This document shows positions 16,699 through 26,706 of a stretch of 64,000 bases of DNA, in pieces; within the stretch, counting starts at the first letter, position 1, and each line of letters starts with the position of its first letter. The DNA is from Halobellus ruber. GTDB taxonomy: Archaea; Halobacteriota; Halobacteria; Halobacteriales; Haloferacaceae. The stretch covers positions 372,001-436,000 of the forward strand of contig NZ_JACKXD010000002.1 of NCBI RefSeq assembly GCF_014212355.1, read 5' to 3'. The notes below the pieces were generated by a model. It ran no database searches, had not been told where the DNA came from, and saw only the letters and a program-made list of their open reading frames with translations. The translations under genes and the position numbers were made by a program.

Positions 16699-17787
16699 CT
16701 ACCGTGACACGAGCCGACAGTCGTCGGCCTCGACCGCGATGGTTACCTGTTCGCCCGGGTCGTACCCTTCCAGCCCGCTCCGGTGCACGACGACCAGTTC
16801 GCGACCCGCAACGGTTTCGAGCCTGAACTCGACGCTGCTGCCGAGGTGACGGGTGAACGTGATCTCCCCCTCGAAGACGTTCTCGGCGCCCGCGCGGGTG
16901 CCGCCGTCGGTCGCTCCGGACACGAACCGGAACCGTTCCGGGCGGACCACGACCGCGACGTCGTCGTCGACCGCCGTCGTCGTGTCGGCGGTGGCGGTGA
17001 CCTCGGCGTCCGCACAGTCGACGGTCGCGCGACCGTCCTCGAGGGTCGTCACGGAGCCGTCGAAGATGTTCGCCGTTCCGAGGAAGTCCGCGACGAACCG
17101 CGAGTCGGGCTCGTCGTAGACGTCACCGGGCGGGCCGACCTGGTCGAACCGCCCCTCGTTCATCACCGCCAACCGGTCGGACATCGTCAGCGCCTCCTCC
17201 TGGTTGTGGGTCACGAAGACGGTGGTGATGCCGATCTCCTGTTGGATGCGGCGAAGCTCGACCTGCATCTGCTCGCGGAGCTTCTTGTCGAGGCTCGCGA
17301 GCGGCTCGTCCAGAAGCAAGGCGTCGGGTTTCGGGGCCAGTGCACGCGCGAGGGCGATGCGTTGCTGCTGTCCGCCGGAGAGCTGATCGGGGTAGCGGTC
17401 GGCGGTGTCCGGGAGTTCGACGAGTTCGAGCATCTCCGCGACGCGGTCGTCGATCTCCGCGTTGCTGTACCCGCCGTCGGCCTCCATCCCGTAGGCCACG
17501 TTCTCGCGGACGGTCATGTGCGGGAACAGCGCGAAGTCCTGGAACACCATCCCCGTGTTGCGCTCGTAGGGCGGCGCGCCGGTCACGTCCTCGCCGCCGA
17601 TGCGGACCGTCCCCGCGGTGGGTTTCTCGAACCCCGCGATGGTCCGCAGCGTCGTGGTCTTCCCACACCCCGACGGTCCGACGAGGGTCACGAACTCGCC
17701 GCTCCCGATCTCGAGGTCGATGTCGTCGACCGCGAGGACGTCGCGGTCGTAGCGTTTTGATACCCCCTCCAGCGTTATTTCGCTCAT
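16699..17787 (-). CDS. ABC transporter ATP-binding protein (PotA-like)
   Basis: This 362-residue ATPase has Walker A GPSGCGKTT, Q-loop VFQDFALFPHM, signature LSGGQQQRIALARAL, Walker B ALLLDEPLASLD, and an H-loop (VTHNQEEAL). The C-terminal 120 residues are a TOBE domain (VVVRPERFRFV), the regulatory module of the polyamine/iron/molybdate class. It lies immediately between the binding-protein stop and the permease start with no spacer, so the operon is tightly packed. Its likely partners are the fused permease and the lipoprotein at 17788. Confidence 0.95.
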   Translation of the reverse strand: MSEITLEGVSKRYDRDVLAVDDIDLEIGSGEFVTLVGPSGCGKTTTLRTIAGFEKPTAGTVRIGGEDVTGAPPYERNTGMVFQDFALFPHMTVRENVAYGMEADGGYSNAEIDDRVAEMLELVELPDTADRYPDQLSGGQQQRIALARALAPKPDALLLDEPLASLDKKLREQMQVELRRIQQEIGITTVFVTHNQEEALTMSDRLAVMNEGRFDQVGPPGDVYDEPDSRFVADFLGTANIFDGSVTTLEDGRATVDCADAEVTATADTTTAVDDDVAVVVRPERFRFVSGATDGGTRAGAENVFEGEITFTRHLGSSVEFRLETVAGRELVVVHRSGLEGYDPGEQVTIAVEADDCRLVSR

Positions 17788-18918
17788 CTAGCTGACGTTG
17801 TCCCCGCTGATGATGAACTCGTTCCACTGCTCGTTGACCCAGTCTTCCTCCTCGACGTAGAGTTCGTACTTGGGGATGATCGCCTCGTCGGGGCCCGGCC
17901 CCGAGATCGTCTTGTAGGTCTCCTCGTCGATCTCGGAGTACTGCCGGTCGATGGTCGGGCTGGTGTAGAGGTTCTCCGCGACGCGGTCCTGCACCTCCGG
18001 CCGACTCGCGTAGTCGATGAACTGCCGGGCTTCCTCGGTGAGCTCCGACGACGAGAGGGTGACCCAGTGACCGGAGTCGAGGATCGACCCCTCCTGGACG
18101 AAGTTCGACTGCACGGGCGCGCCCTCGTCCTGCATCACGAGCGTGATGTCGTTGTAGAGCATCCCCGCGGGCACCTCGCCGTCGCGAAGGCGCTGCTGGA
18201 ACTCCGCCTCGTTCTCGTACCACATGTTCGCCTGCGACTTGACGCCCTCGAGCTTCTGCAGCACTTCCCGGACCCCCTCGCGGCTGTTCAGGACGTCCTT
18301 CCCGTCGAAGTGGACGTTCGCCGTGACTTCAAGCAGGAAGGAGTTCGAGGCGTACCCGAGCAACGCGAGTTGGTCCTGGTACTGGCTGTCCCACAGCGCT
18401 TCCCAGGTGTCGATGGGCTCCTCGATGATCTCGGTGTTCTGGACGAGGTTGATGTACCACGACAGCGCGCCGATGCTGGCGATCCCGCCGTCGACCTCGC
18501 GGACGAGGCCGTCGCTGATGTACTGGAGGTTCTCGAATTCGCCGTCCCAGAGGTGCCAGAGGTCTGAGTTCAGCCCCTGCAGCACGCCGGTGTTCGCCAT
18601 GATCGCGACGTCGACCGGGGCCTCGCCCGCCGAGACGGCGTTCTCGTACTGGACCAGCGCCTCCTCGGAGGTCGGCTGGGCCTCGGATTCGGCCTCGAAG
18701 TCGAACTCCTCGTTGAACGGTGCAAAGAGCTGTTCGTCCATCACTTCCTGGAAGACGCCGCCGTAGACGGCGACGGTCAGCGGGCCGCTGGGCCCGCCGG
18801 CGCCCCCGAGGACGCCGCCGCCGGAACAGCCGGCCAGCCCGGCTAACCCGGCCGCGCCCAGGCCCGCAGTCGTCTTCCGAAGGAACTCGCGACGGTTGTG
18901 AGTGTCGTGTCCTGGCAT
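17788..18918 (-). CDS. ABC transporter substrate-binding protein (polyamine type)
   Basis: This 376-residue Tat lipoprotein shows RREFLRKTTAGLGAAGLAGL followed by lipobox LAGC. The mature domain is a family 1/8-type periplasmic fold like PotD. It has LTVAVYGGVFQEVMDEQLFAPF at its start, APVDVAIMANTGVLQGL in the middle, and a C-terminal RPEVQDRVAENLYTSP. It is the first gene of the operon and captures the substrate outside the cell. Polyamine, 2-aminoethylphosphonate or a related cation are possible ligands. Confidence 0.92.
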   Translation of the reverse strand: MPGHDTHNRREFLRKTTAGLGAAGLAGLAGCSGGGVLGGAGGPSGPLTVAVYGGVFQEVMDEQLFAPFNEEFDFEAESEAQPTSEEALVQYENAVSAGEAPVDVAIMANTGVLQGLNSDLWHLWDGEFENLQYISDGLVREVDGGIASIGALSWYINLVQNTEIIEEPIDTWEALWDSQYQDQLALLGYASNSFLLEVTANVHFDGKDVLNSREGVREVLQKLEGVKSQANMWYENEAEFQQRLRDGEVPAGMLYNDITLVMQDEGAPVQSNFVQEGSILDSGHWVTLSSSELTEEARQFIDYASRPEVQDRVAENLYTSPTIDRQYSEIDEETYKTISGPGPDEAIIPKYELYVEEEDWVNEQWNEFIISGDNVS

Positions 18919-18953
18919 AAGCTTGCCACCGTGTGTGTCGGACTTGGTCCGTG

Positions 18954-18963
18954 GCGTATAAAT
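18954..18963 (-). promoter_or_regulatory. TATA box of the polyamine-type operon
   Basis: ATTTATACGC on the minus strand is centred about 40 nt from the ATG at 18918, predicting a leader of about 14 nt. Confidence 0.6.
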
Positions 18964-19144
18964 GCTTCCATACTCGACCGAAACTGCACGATGAGTCGGA
19001 ATTCCGTGACATACACAAAATTGAACGGAAATGAGACGAAAGAAAAGAAATACTCATCCACCATCAATCCGAGAACCTGTCGGGGTGGGCGGTTTCCGGC
19101 GGAAAGCGTCGCCGCTCCGCCGACCCGGCCGGCGCCGAACGACG

Positions 19145-20149
19145 CTACCCTCCGACCGGCGACAGCTCCGCCCGGCGACGGAGGCCGGCGAGCGTCTCCC
19201 ACTCCGCTGCGATCCCCGATTCCACGCACCGGGCGATCACGCACTCCCCGATCCCGGCGTACGTGAGCGAGGCGAACGTCCAGCCCGGTTGTCCCCACGG
19301 GAACGGCCCGGACTCCCGCGGCCGGCGGAGGTCGAACACGCCCCCGAGCCGGTTCCGCATCCCGACGACGAGTTCGTCGGCCGTCTCGTAGCGGGCCAGC
19401 GGGATCTCCCGATTGTCGGCCACGAGCAGCCCGGTTCCGCCCGACAGCGCGGCCGCCACGTCGGTCCGGCCCGCACCGATGAGCAGCGACACGAGATCCA
19501 GCGTGGCGCGTTCGTCGCCGACGACGTCGGTGAACCGTCTGATCGCACCGCCGCCCGCCGCGGGCGTGTCGTCGTCGTACGGCAGCGACTCCGGCGTCGG
19601 GTCGGCTTCGTACTCGACTAACCCGAGGGTGTCCGGGTGGCTGTCGATGCCGTGGGACAGCAACACCCCGTCGACGGTGACGCTCGAGGGCGCCGACAGT
19701 TCGAGGTGGCTGCCGCGCTCCTCGATTGCGACGACCGCCGGCCCGAGCGGCGACCCGTCGATGTCGTCGAGGAGCCGATCGAGTGCCGCCCGCTCGTCGC
19801 TCGGAACGCGGACGGTTCCGACCACGACGGTGCCCGTATCGCTCGTCGGGTCGTAGGTGACGCGGCTGGTCAGTTCCGAGAGGCGCTCGCGAACGTGTTG
19901 GGTCCGCCCGCTCACGCGCCCGCGTTCGAGTTCAGCACGCCCCGCCCGGGTCAGCCGTCGGCCCTTTCCCCCCGCCTTCTCGGTCAGCCCGTCGTCGTCG
20001 AGGTCCGACAGGATCAGCCGCACCGTCCGCTCCGTGATCGAGTACCCCCGCTCCTGGAGGTGGTCGGTGAGGTGGACGCTGCCGATCGGCTCGTGGTCGG
20101 CCAACAGCCGGAGGATGTCGTAGGTCCGCCGGTTCGCGTCGGGCGGCAT
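19145..20149 (-). CDS. nrpR: NrpR-family nitrogen transcriptional regulator
   Basis: This 334-residue protein has an N-terminal winged helix of the ribonuclease-R type (TYDILRLLADHEPIGSVHLTDHL, then SITERTVRLILSDLDDDGL). One NrpR regulatory domain follows (about 100-330), with GTVVVGTVRVPSDERAAL and the Gly-rich PAAGGGAIRRFTDVVGDERATLD. In methanogens NrpR represses nif and glnA and is released by 2-oxoglutarate. Its start is 2 bp beyond the aminotransferase stop (GTG 20155 is an in-frame alternative), so the two are co-transcribed. This context suggests local control of nitrogen catabolism. Confidence 0.85.
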   Translation of the reverse strand: MPPDANRRTYDILRLLADHEPIGSVHLTDHLQERGYSITERTVRLILSDLDDDGLTEKAGGKGRRLTRAGRAELERGRVSGRTQHVRERLSELTSRVTYDPTSDTGTVVVGTVRVPSDERAALDRLLDDIDGSPLGPAVVAIEERGSHLELSAPSSVTVDGVLLSHGIDSHPDTLGLVEYEADPTPESLPYDDDTPAAGGGAIRRFTDVVGDERATLDLVSLLIGAGRTDVAAALSGGTGLLVADNREIPLARYETADELVVGMRNRLGGVFDLRRPRESGPFPWGQPGWTFASLTYAGIGECVIARCVESGIAAEWETLAGLRRRAELSPVGG

Positions 20150-20151
20150 CG

Positions 20152-21561
20152 TCACTCCTGTGCGGCGGCGATCCCGTCGGCGACGTCGGCGAACGCCGCG
20201 ACGTGGTCGTCGACCTCCTCGGCGGTATGCTGGACGCTCAGGGTCCACTGCTGGGAGGCGTCGTGGGGATGTGGGACCACGCCGCGGTTCACCATCCCGA
20301 CCCAGTACGCCTCGTGGAGCGTCTCGTCGACGTGTTCCCAGTCTCTGAAGGTCCGGATCGGCTCGTCGGTGAAGTGGATTATCCCCTGGGAGCCCGCGGT
20401 CTTGACCTGGGCGTCGAGGCCCGCGTCCTCGATCACGTCGCGGTAGCCCTCGGCGAGCCGTTCGGCGAGGCGGGTGACGTGGTCGTAGGCCGCCGAATCG
20501 AGGATCTCCCGGAGCGTCACGCCCACCGCCCGCAGGGCCAGTGGGTTCCCGTTGTAGGTCCCGTAGTGGGCCATCCCCGTGGCGACGCCCTCGCGGAGGT
20601 CGGCCTCGATGAGCTCCATCAGCTCCCGCCGGCCGCCGAACGCGCCGACCGGGTAGCCGCCGCCGATGGCCTTCGCAAGCGCGACCAGGTCCGGCTGGAC
20701 ACCGTAGTACTCCGCGCCGCCGCCGGGGGCGAGCTTCACGCCGGTCTTCACCTCGTCGAACAGCAACACGACGTTGTACTCGTCGGCGAGTTCGCGCAGC
20801 CGCTGGAGGAACCCGTTTTCCGGTTCGACGAGACCGAGATTCAGACACGCGGGCTCGACGAGGATTGCTGCTACCTCCGTTGCGTGCTCCCGCAGCAGCC
20901 GTTCGACGCTGTCGGCGTCGTTGTAGTGGGCGAGCAGGATGTCCTCGGGGACGCCGTCCGGGATCCCCTGGGACTCCTTGACCGCGTTCGGGTCGGTCGC
21001 CGCCCCGGCCTTCTCCAGCGGCGGCATCGAGCTCACCAGGGCGGGGTCGTGGGCGCCGTGGTACGCGCCCTCCATCCGGATGATCTTCTCGCGGCCGGTG
21101 TACGCCCGGGCCAGCCGCGTCGCGTGCATCACGGACTCGGTGCCGCTGTTGGTGAACCGCACCTGGTCGATCGCGTCCCACCGCTCGATGAGGGGTTCGG
21201 CGGCGTACTCGATGAGGCGGCTCGGGCGGGTGTAGAGGGTCCCCTCGCCGATCTGTTCGATCGCCGCCTCCGACAGCTCGGGGTGGGTGTGCCCCACCAA
21301 CTGGGTCCCGTTGTTGAGGGCGAAATCGAGGTACTCGGTGCCGTCGACGTCGTGTATCGAGGTCCCCTCCGCGCGCTCGGCGTGCATCGGGTGTGGCTCG
21401 AACGCACGGAAGGTGCTGCACACCCCCGCGGGGACGAGTTCGCGGAGGTCACCGGCCATCTCCGCGGAGTTCGGCGTCCGCTCGCGGTACCGCTCGCGCT
21501 CCTCGGCGAGGAGTTCCTCGGCTGTCAGGTCGGGCGAGGGGGGCTGGGTGTCGGTCGACAT
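20152..21561 (-). CDS. Class III aminotransferase (glutamate-1-semialdehyde aminomutase-like)
   Basis: This 469-residue PLP enzyme has DVDGTEYLDFALNNGTQLVGH in the N-terminal region, the phosphate-binding SGTESVMHATRLAR, the cofactor Asp in LLFDEVKTGVKLAPGG, and the Schiff-base Lys in VALAKAIGGGYPVGAFGG. Compared with HemL it has a longer N-terminus, and it is co-transcribed with an NrpR regulator rather than with haem genes. A catabolic omega-amino acid or beta-alanine transaminase is therefore more likely. Upstream at about 21594-21602 is a TATA-like ATTTATGTC on the minus strand. Confidence 0.9.
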   Translation of the reverse strand: MSTDTQPPSPDLTAEELLAEERERYRERTPNSAEMAGDLRELVPAGVCSTFRAFEPHPMHAERAEGTSIHDVDGTEYLDFALNNGTQLVGHTHPELSEAAIEQIGEGTLYTRPSRLIEYAAEPLIERWDAIDQVRFTNSGTESVMHATRLARAYTGREKIIRMEGAYHGAHDPALVSSMPPLEKAGAATDPNAVKESQGIPDGVPEDILLAHYNDADSVERLLREHATEVAAILVEPACLNLGLVEPENGFLQRLRELADEYNVVLLFDEVKTGVKLAPGGGAEYYGVQPDLVALAKAIGGGYPVGAFGGRRELMELIEADLREGVATGMAHYGTYNGNPLALRAVGVTLREILDSAAYDHVTRLAERLAEGYRDVIEDAGLDAQVKTAGSQGIIHFTDEPIRTFRDWEHVDETLHEAYWVGMVNRGVVPHPHDASQQWTLSVQHTAEEVDDHVAAFADVADGIAAAQE

Positions 21562-21669
21562 ACCGGAATACTGTTTCCGGTTCTATCGCCGATCGACATA
21601 AATCTTTGTCACGAGTGCGATCACGGACGTCCGAGACCCGCACGCCGCGGATGTAGGCGGGCCCCCGGG

Positions 21670-22389
21670 CTACCCGAACACCGGAAACACGCCCGTTGCC
21701 ACCGTCACGGCGAGCCCGACGACCAGGGCGCCGGCCAGCGCCTGCGTGGCGCCGTGGACCTGGACGTCAAGCTCCGCGGTCCGGGCGAAGACGGCTCCGG
21801 CGCCGGCCCCCAAGGCGCTCATCGTCCCGGTGATCGCGACGGCGTAAGTCCCTACGGCCACCGCGACGAGTTCCGGGCCGGCAGCCAGCAGCGTCGACGC
21901 GAACACGATCATCGAAAGCGGCGGCGAGAGGGTAAACAGCGCCCCCACGACGCCGGTCTTGAGGAACCCCGTCGTGGTGTGATCGGTGGCGTGTGCGTCG
22001 TCGCCGTCGTCGCCGAGGAACGGGAGACGGACGTGGGTATGTCTGCGCCGCGCGCCCTCGTGGTCGTGCGCGTAGACGACCTGCCGAAGGCCGCCGGTCG
22101 CGAGCGCCGCGCCGAGGACGCCGAGGATGGCGGCCACGCCGACGGTGCCGACGGTATCGAACACCGGCGGGACCCCCGTCCGGCCCGGAAGCAGGTAGCC
22201 GATGCCGAGCCAACAAACGACCAAGGCAACGTGGCCGGCGCTGAAACAGGCGCCGACGAACGCCGACAGCCTGGCGTCGCCGTACCGACCCGTCAACGAC
22301 GTGATCCCCGCGACGTGGTCCGGTTCGACGGCGTGGGTGACCCCTAAAACGCCCGCGGTGGCGACCGTGCCGAGGAGCGTGACGCTCAT
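21670..22389 (-). CDS. Nickel permease, UreH/NiCoT-like
   Basis: This 239-residue membrane protein has about six to seven TM segments. The second carries THAVEPDHVAGITSL, the HX4DH signature that binds nickel or cobalt in NiCoT, UreH and HupE/RcnA-type permeases. A His-rich cytoplasmic loop (HDHEGARRRHTHVR, then HATDHTTTG) lies mid-protein. It is divergent from the urease operon across a 262-bp spacer, which supports nickel supply to urease. ATG 22389 is preferred; the frame extends upstream to 22530 without hydrophobic sequence. Confidence 0.85.
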   Translation of the reverse strand: MSVTLLGTVATAGVLGVTHAVEPDHVAGITSLTGRYGDARLSAFVGACFSAGHVALVVCWLGIGYLLPGRTGVPPVFDTVGTVGVAAILGVLGAALATGGLRQVVYAHDHEGARRRHTHVRLPFLGDDGDDAHATDHTTTGFLKTGVVGALFTLSPPLSMIVFASTLLAAGPELVAVAVGTYAVAITGTMSALGAGAGAVFARTAELDVQVHGATQALAGALVVGLAVTVATGVFPVFG

Positions 22390-22651
22390 CGCCGCCCGGG
22401 GGCGATCCCGAACGATGCTCCCGGATTCGACGCCGTCTTCGAACCCGCTCGACCCCGCCCACCCCGTCGCCGGCGCGCTTCCGAACTCATTACGCAGGCA
22501 TTTACGACGGGGAAGTGAATCGGTTTTCAATTGGGTAAGTATTGTCTCATCAGTTCTTTTTTACCTCGAATGACTCAATTTGGTGGTGTACGATGCACGA
22601 TTCGACACGAGATCTCCCACGGTTGCACCGCTCCGGACGGGGGCGCCACCG
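22390..22651. promoter_or_regulatory. Divergent promoter region, nickel permease / urease
   Basis: The 262-bp spacer has an AT-richer core at 22500-22580. I cannot identify a convincing TATA box, a NikR-type operator or any other inverted repeat by eye. Confidence 0.4.
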
Positions 22652-23101
22652 GTGAGCGACGACCTCGTTCCCGGCGAGATCCGGGTCGATGCGGAACCGG
22701 TCACGCTCAACGAGGGGCGGGAGACGGCCGAGGTTACGGTCGGAAACACCGGCGATCGGCCAGTCCAGGTCGGATCGCACTTCCACTTCTTCGAGGCCAA
22801 CGCCGCCCTCGCGTTCGACCGCGAGGCGGCTTACGGGATGCGGTTGAACGTCCCCGCCGGCACCGCCGTCCGCTTCGAGCCCGGCGACGAACGGACCGTC
22901 GAACTCGTCGCCATCGGAGGTAAGCGCCGGGCCTCCGGGATGAACGGCCTCGTGAACGGCAGCGTCGACGGCGATCCGACGGCAGCGCTCCAGCGCGCTC
23001 GCGAGGCCGGGTTCCGGGATACGGGCGCCGATACCGGCGCGACCGAGCACACTGCCGGCGACGTTGACGAGGAAGCCGCCGACTACGGGGACCCCGAATG
23101 A
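22652..23101 (+). CDS. ureB: Urease subunit beta
   Basis: This 149-residue structural subunit has the family start [20 protein letters not shown] and the core [44 protein letters not shown] and the Gly/Arg loop [16 protein letters not shown] follow. The GTG at 22652 fits the canonical N-terminus. About 35 extra residues at the C-terminus are acidic and Gly/Ala-rich, a halophilic tail. It overlaps ureC by ATGA. Confidence 0.93.
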   Translation: MSDDLVPGEIRVDAEPVTLNEGRETAEVTVGNTGDRPVQVGSHFHFFEANAALAFDREAAYGMRLNVPAGTAVRFEPGDERTVELVAIGGKRRASGMNGLVNGSVDGDPTAALQRAREAGFRDTGADTGATEHTAGDVDEEAADYGDPE

Positions 23102-24804
23102 CCCGGGAGATCGACCGCCGGAACTACGCCGACCTCTACGGACCCACCAAGGGTGACAGGGTTCGGCTGGGCGACACGTCGCTGTTCGCGGCGGTCGAGG
23201 CGGACCTCCGGACGCACGGCGACGAGGCCGTCTTCGGCGGCGGGAAGACGCTCCGCGACGGGCTCGGGATGGCACCCGGCGTGACACAGCAGGAGGGTGC
23301 GCTGGATTGGGTCATCACGAACGCGACGGTGCTGGATCCCGTCGTCGGCATTGTCGCCGGCGACATCGGGATCCGGAACGGCGAGATCGTGGGGATCGGG
23401 AAGGCCGGCAACCCAGACACGATGGACGGCGTCGATATGGTCGTCGGGCCCTCCACGGACGCCTACCCCGCCGAGGGGAAGATCGCGACCGCCGGCGGGC
23501 TGGACATCCACGTCCACTGGAACTCCGCACAACTCCACGAACACGCGCTCGCCTCGGGCATCACGACGATGCTCGGCGGCGGCTACGGCGGCGGCGCGGC
23601 GACCACGACCACGGGCCCGGAGAACGTCAAACGGTTCCTCCAGGCCGCCGACGAGTGGCCGGTCAACGTCGGCTTCTACGGGAAGGGCAACGCCTCGGAC
23701 CCCGAACCGCTGCACGAACAGATCGACGCCGGCGTCTGCGGGCTGAAGCTCCACGAGGACTGGGGATCGACGCCGGAAGCCATCGACACCGCCCTCGCGG
23801 TCGCCGAGGACACCGACGTTCAGGTGTGTATGCACACCGACACGCTCAACGAGGCCGGCTTCCTGGAGACGACCTTCGAGGCGGTCGACGGGCGGACGAT
23901 GCACCTGTTCCACATCGAGGGCGCCGGCGGCGGCCACGCGCCCGACATAATGGAACTGGTCGGCGAGCCGAACATGCTCCCTTCGTCGACGAACCCGTCG
24001 ATGCCGTACACCGACAACACCTTCGACGAACACCTGGATATGGTGATGGTCTGTCACCACCTGAACCCGGACGTCCCCGAGGACGTGGCGTTCGCGGAAT
24101 CGCGGGTCCGCTCGGAGACCATCGCCGCCGAGGACGTCCTCCACGACGTGGGCGCGATCTCGATGATGACCTCCGACGCCCAGGCGATGGGGCGGGTCGG
24201 CGAGGTGATCCCGCGGACCTGGCAGACCGCCTCGAAGATGAAGTCCCAGCGCGGCCCGCTCCCGGAGGATTCGGAGTCCGACGGCGACAACCACCGGATC
24301 AAACGCTACCTCGCGAAGTACACGATCAACCCGGCGATCTCGTCGGGGATCGACGAGTACGTCGGCAGTTTGGAACCCGGGAAACTCGCCGACATCTGCC
24401 TGTGGGATCCGGCCTTTTTCGGCGTCAAACCCGCGATGACGTTCAAAGGCGGGTTCCCCGTCCACTCGGAGATGGGCGAGGCCAACGGCTCGCTCATGAC
24501 CTGCCAGCCGGTCAAGCAGCGCGAACGGGCGGGCGCGAAGGGGACCGCCAAACACGCCCTGTCGGTGTCGTTCGTCTCGCCGGCCGCCGCGGAGGCTGGT
24601 GTCGGCGGGGCCTACGGCCTCGACAAGCGGGTCCTCCCCGTCGAGGGGACGCGCACGCCCGCCAAGGGCGATATGCTGTACAACGACTACTGTCCGGACG
24701 ACATCGAGGTGGACTCCGAGACGTTCGAGGTGACGATCGACGGCGAACACATCACCTGTGAACCGGCGTCGGAGCTCCCGCTCGCACAACGGTACACGAT
24801 CTGA
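23098..24804 (+). CDS. ureC: Urease subunit alpha (catalytic)
   Basis: This 568-residue subunit hydrolyses urea to ammonia and carbamate. The bi-nickel site is complete: His pair in [12 protein letters not shown], carbamylated Lys in [14 protein letters not shown], His in [13 protein letters not shown], His in [14 protein letters not shown], and Asp in the C-terminal part. The mobile flap His is in [15 protein letters not shown]. The N-terminus [20 protein letters not shown] type is conserved ([20 protein letters not shown]). The length is standard. It overlaps ureB upstream and is followed 2 bp later by ureA. Confidence 0.98.
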   Translation: MTREIDRRNYADLYGPTKGDRVRLGDTSLFAAVEADLRTHGDEAVFGGGKTLRDGLGMAPGVTQQEGALDWVITNATVLDPVVGIVAGDIGIRNGEIVGIGKAGNPDTMDGVDMVVGPSTDAYPAEGKIATAGGLDIHVHWNSAQLHEHALASGITTMLGGGYGGGAATTTTGPENVKRFLQAADEWPVNVGFYGKGNASDPEPLHEQIDAGVCGLKLHEDWGSTPEAIDTALAVAEDTDVQVCMHTDTLNEAGFLETTFEAVDGRTMHLFHIEGAGGGHAPDIMELVGEPNMLPSSTNPSMPYTDNTFDEHLDMVMVCHHLNPDVPEDVAFAESRVRSETIAAEDVLHDVGAISMMTSDAQAMGRVGEVIPRTWQTASKMKSQRGPLPEDSESDGDNHRIKRYLAKYTINPAISSGIDEYVGSLEPGKLADICLWDPAFFGVKPAMTFKGGFPVHSEMGEANGSLMTCQPVKQRERAGAKGTAKHALSVSFVSPAAAEAGVGGAYGLDKRVLPVEGTRTPAKGDMLYNDYCPDDIEVDSETFEVTIDGEHITCEPASELPLAQRYTI

Positions 24805-24806
24805 CG

Positions 24807-25187
24807 ATGAAACTCACACCCAAAGAGGAGGAACGACTGACGGTCTTCACCGCCGCGGAGGTCGCAAGACGCCGCAAGGAGCGCGGCGTCCTGCTGAGCC
24901 ACCCCGAGACGGTCGCGTACATCAGCGATTGGTGCATCGAGCGCGCCCGGGAGGGACAGTCCGTCGCGGAGATCCGGTCGGGGGCCACAGGCCTGCTCGG
25001 CCGCGAGGACGTGATGGAGGGGGTTCCGGAGATGGTCGATATGATCCAGGTCGAGCCGATGTTCCCCGACGGCACCAAGCTGGTGACGGTCCACGACCCG
25101 ATCCGCGCCGACAGCGTCGGCAGCGAGGACGGCGCAGGCGACGATACGAACACCGACGGCGACGGCGGAGAGGGGGACGCGGAATGA
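24807..25187 (+). CDS. ureA: Urease subunit gamma
   Basis: This 126-residue structural subunit has the complete family sequence [20 protein letters not shown], the central [20 protein letters not shown], and [25 protein letters not shown]. The C-terminal 25 residues are an acidic Gly/Asp/Thr tail absent from bacterial UreA. The order B-C-A differs from the usual bacterial A-B-C. It overlaps ureG by 4 bp. Confidence 0.96.
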   Translation: MKLTPKEEERLTVFTAAEVARRRKERGVLLSHPETVAYISDWCIERAREGQSVAEIRSGATGLLGREDVMEGVPEMVDMIQVEPMFPDGTKLVTVHDPIRADSVGSEDGAGDDTNTDGDGGEGDAE

Positions 25188-25807
25188 GCCTCACCCACCG
25201 CGACGTCGCGACCGTCGGCATCGGCGGGCCGGTCGGCTCCGGCAAGACGTCGCTCCTGACGGAGATCGTCCCGGAACTCCGGGCGAGCGGGCTGGACGTG
25301 GGCGTGATCGCCAACGACATTCTCACCCAGGAGGACGCCGACCGCCTCCGGGAGCGGTTCGACGGGGTGGTGCCCCCGGAGCTGGTCGCCGGGGTCGAGA
25401 CCGGCGCGTGCCCCCACACCGGAATCCGCGAGGATCCCTCGATGAACCTCCGACAGATCGACGCGTTCCTCGACGACCACCCGGAACTGGATCTCGTCCT
25501 GATCGAGAGCGGCGGCGACAACCTCGCGGCGACGTTCAACCCCGAACTCGCGGACTACTCGCTGTACGTCATCAGCGTCGCCGAGGGCGACGACATCCCG
25601 CGGAAGCGGGGCCCCGGCGTCGTGGATTGTGACCTGCTCGTGATCAACAAGACGGACCTCGCGCCGCACGTCGACGCCGACCTCGACGCGATGGAGCGCG
25701 ACGCCGACGATGTCCGCGACGGCCCGTTCGTCTTCACCGACTGCAAGGCGCGGGAGGGCCTCGACGAGGTCCTGGCGCACGTCCGCGAGGGGGTGCTGTT
25801 CGCCTGA
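25184..25807 (+). CDS. ureG: Urease accessory GTPase
   Basis: This 207-residue SIMIBI-class GTPase drives nickel insertion. It has P-loop [16 protein letters not shown], the nickel-binding Cys-Pro-His in [13 protein letters not shown], switch region [17 protein letters not shown], and the NKTD guanine-specificity motif. ATG 25184 overlaps ureA. There is no His-rich N-terminal extension; that function sits in UreE here. Confidence 0.97.
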   Translation: MSLTHRDVATVGIGGPVGSGKTSLLTEIVPELRASGLDVGVIANDILTQEDADRLRERFDGVVPPELVAGVETGACPHTGIREDPSMNLRQIDAFLDDHPELDLVLIESGGDNLAATFNPELADYSLYVISVAEGDDIPRKRGPGVVDCDLLVINKTDLAPHVDADLDAMERDADDVRDGPFVFTDCKAREGLDEVLAHVREGVLFA

Positions 25808-26706
25808 TGGCGGCCGACGCCCCGCACCCATCGTTCGAGGCGTACGCCGCGGAGCCGGTGCCCCAGGCGGCGGTCGGCTCGCCCGGGAAGGACGGCCGGC
25901 TGGAACTGACCTTCCGGGAGACGGCGGGCGGGACCGCGCTTGTGAAAGACTACGCGACTGCGCCGTTCCACGTGTCGGGGACGCTCGATCACGATCCACA
26001 CCCGGACGTAACGACCGTGATCGTCCAGTCGTCGACGGGCGGCGTTGCACAGGGCGACCGCCGCGACGTCGATGTCGCGGTCGGCGCCGACGCCCTCGCC
26101 CGCGTCACGACCGGCGGGTCCACGAAAGTGCAGTCGATGGAGCACAACTACGCGGCGGCGGACGTGTCGCTGTCGGTCGAGTCGGAGGGCCACCTCGAGT
26201 ACCTGCCGGAGCCGACGATCCTGCACGCCGACGCCCGGTATCACGCCCGCCTCACGCTGGATCTCGCGGCCGACGCCACGGCGATCCTCGGGAACGTCGT
26301 CGTCCCGGGTCGGCTGGCCCGCGGCGAGCGCTTCGAGTTCGAGCGGTACCTGTCGCGCGTCCACGCCACCGGTCCCGACGGGCTCCTGTTCGAGGACGCC
26401 ACGCACCTCACGCCGGGCGACGGAAACCCGACGGCCCCGGGCGTGTTCGGGGAGTTTTCGGTCTACGGCTCGCTTTTCGTCGCCGCCCCCGACCGCGACG
26501 CGGGAGCGCTGAGCGACCGGCTGCACGCGGCGGTCGCGGACCACGAGGCGCGGGCCGGAGCCACGGAACTCCCGAACGGCGCCGGCGCGGTCGTCCGCGC
26601 GCTGGGGCACCGCGCCGAGACGGCGCGGGCGGCGCTGCACGCAGCCCGGAACCGGGCCCGGAAGAGCCTGCTCGACGCCCCGGCGCCGTCTGGGAGGGCG
26701 TACTGA
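25807..26706 (+). CDS. ureD: Urease accessory protein UreD
   Basis: This 299-residue scaffold protein of the UreDFG activation complex has recognisable core segments. These are LTFRETAGGTALVKDYATAP, IVQSSTGGVAQGDRRDVDV, RVTTGGSTKVQSMEHNYA, and LEYLPEPTILHADARYHARL. Its start shares one base with the ureG stop (TGATG). Confidence 0.95.
   Translation: MAADAPHPSFEAYAAEPVPQAAVGSPGKDGRLELTFRETAGGTALVKDYATAPFHVSGTLDHDPHPDVTTVIVQSSTGGVAQGDRRDVDVAVGADALARVTTGGSTKVQSMEHNYAAADVSLSVESEGHLEYLPEPTILHADARYHARLTLDLAADATAILGNVVVPGRLARGERFEFERYLSRVHATGPDGLLFEDATHLTPGDGNPTAPGVFGEFSVYGSLFVAAPDRDAGALSDRLHAAVADHEARAGATELPNGAGAVVRALGHRAETARAALHAARNRARKSLLDAPAPSGRAY

Noticed and set aside
20152-21561. Annotation of the class III aminotransferase as hemL
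   Set aside because: Motifs fit the family, but the N-terminal extension and nitrogen-regulator operon context argue against the haem-biosynthetic enzyme.
20203-22347. Plus-strand open frame of 714 codons opposite aminotransferase and nickel permease
   Set aside because: It spans two real genes and their spacer on the other strand and shows no recognisable motif.
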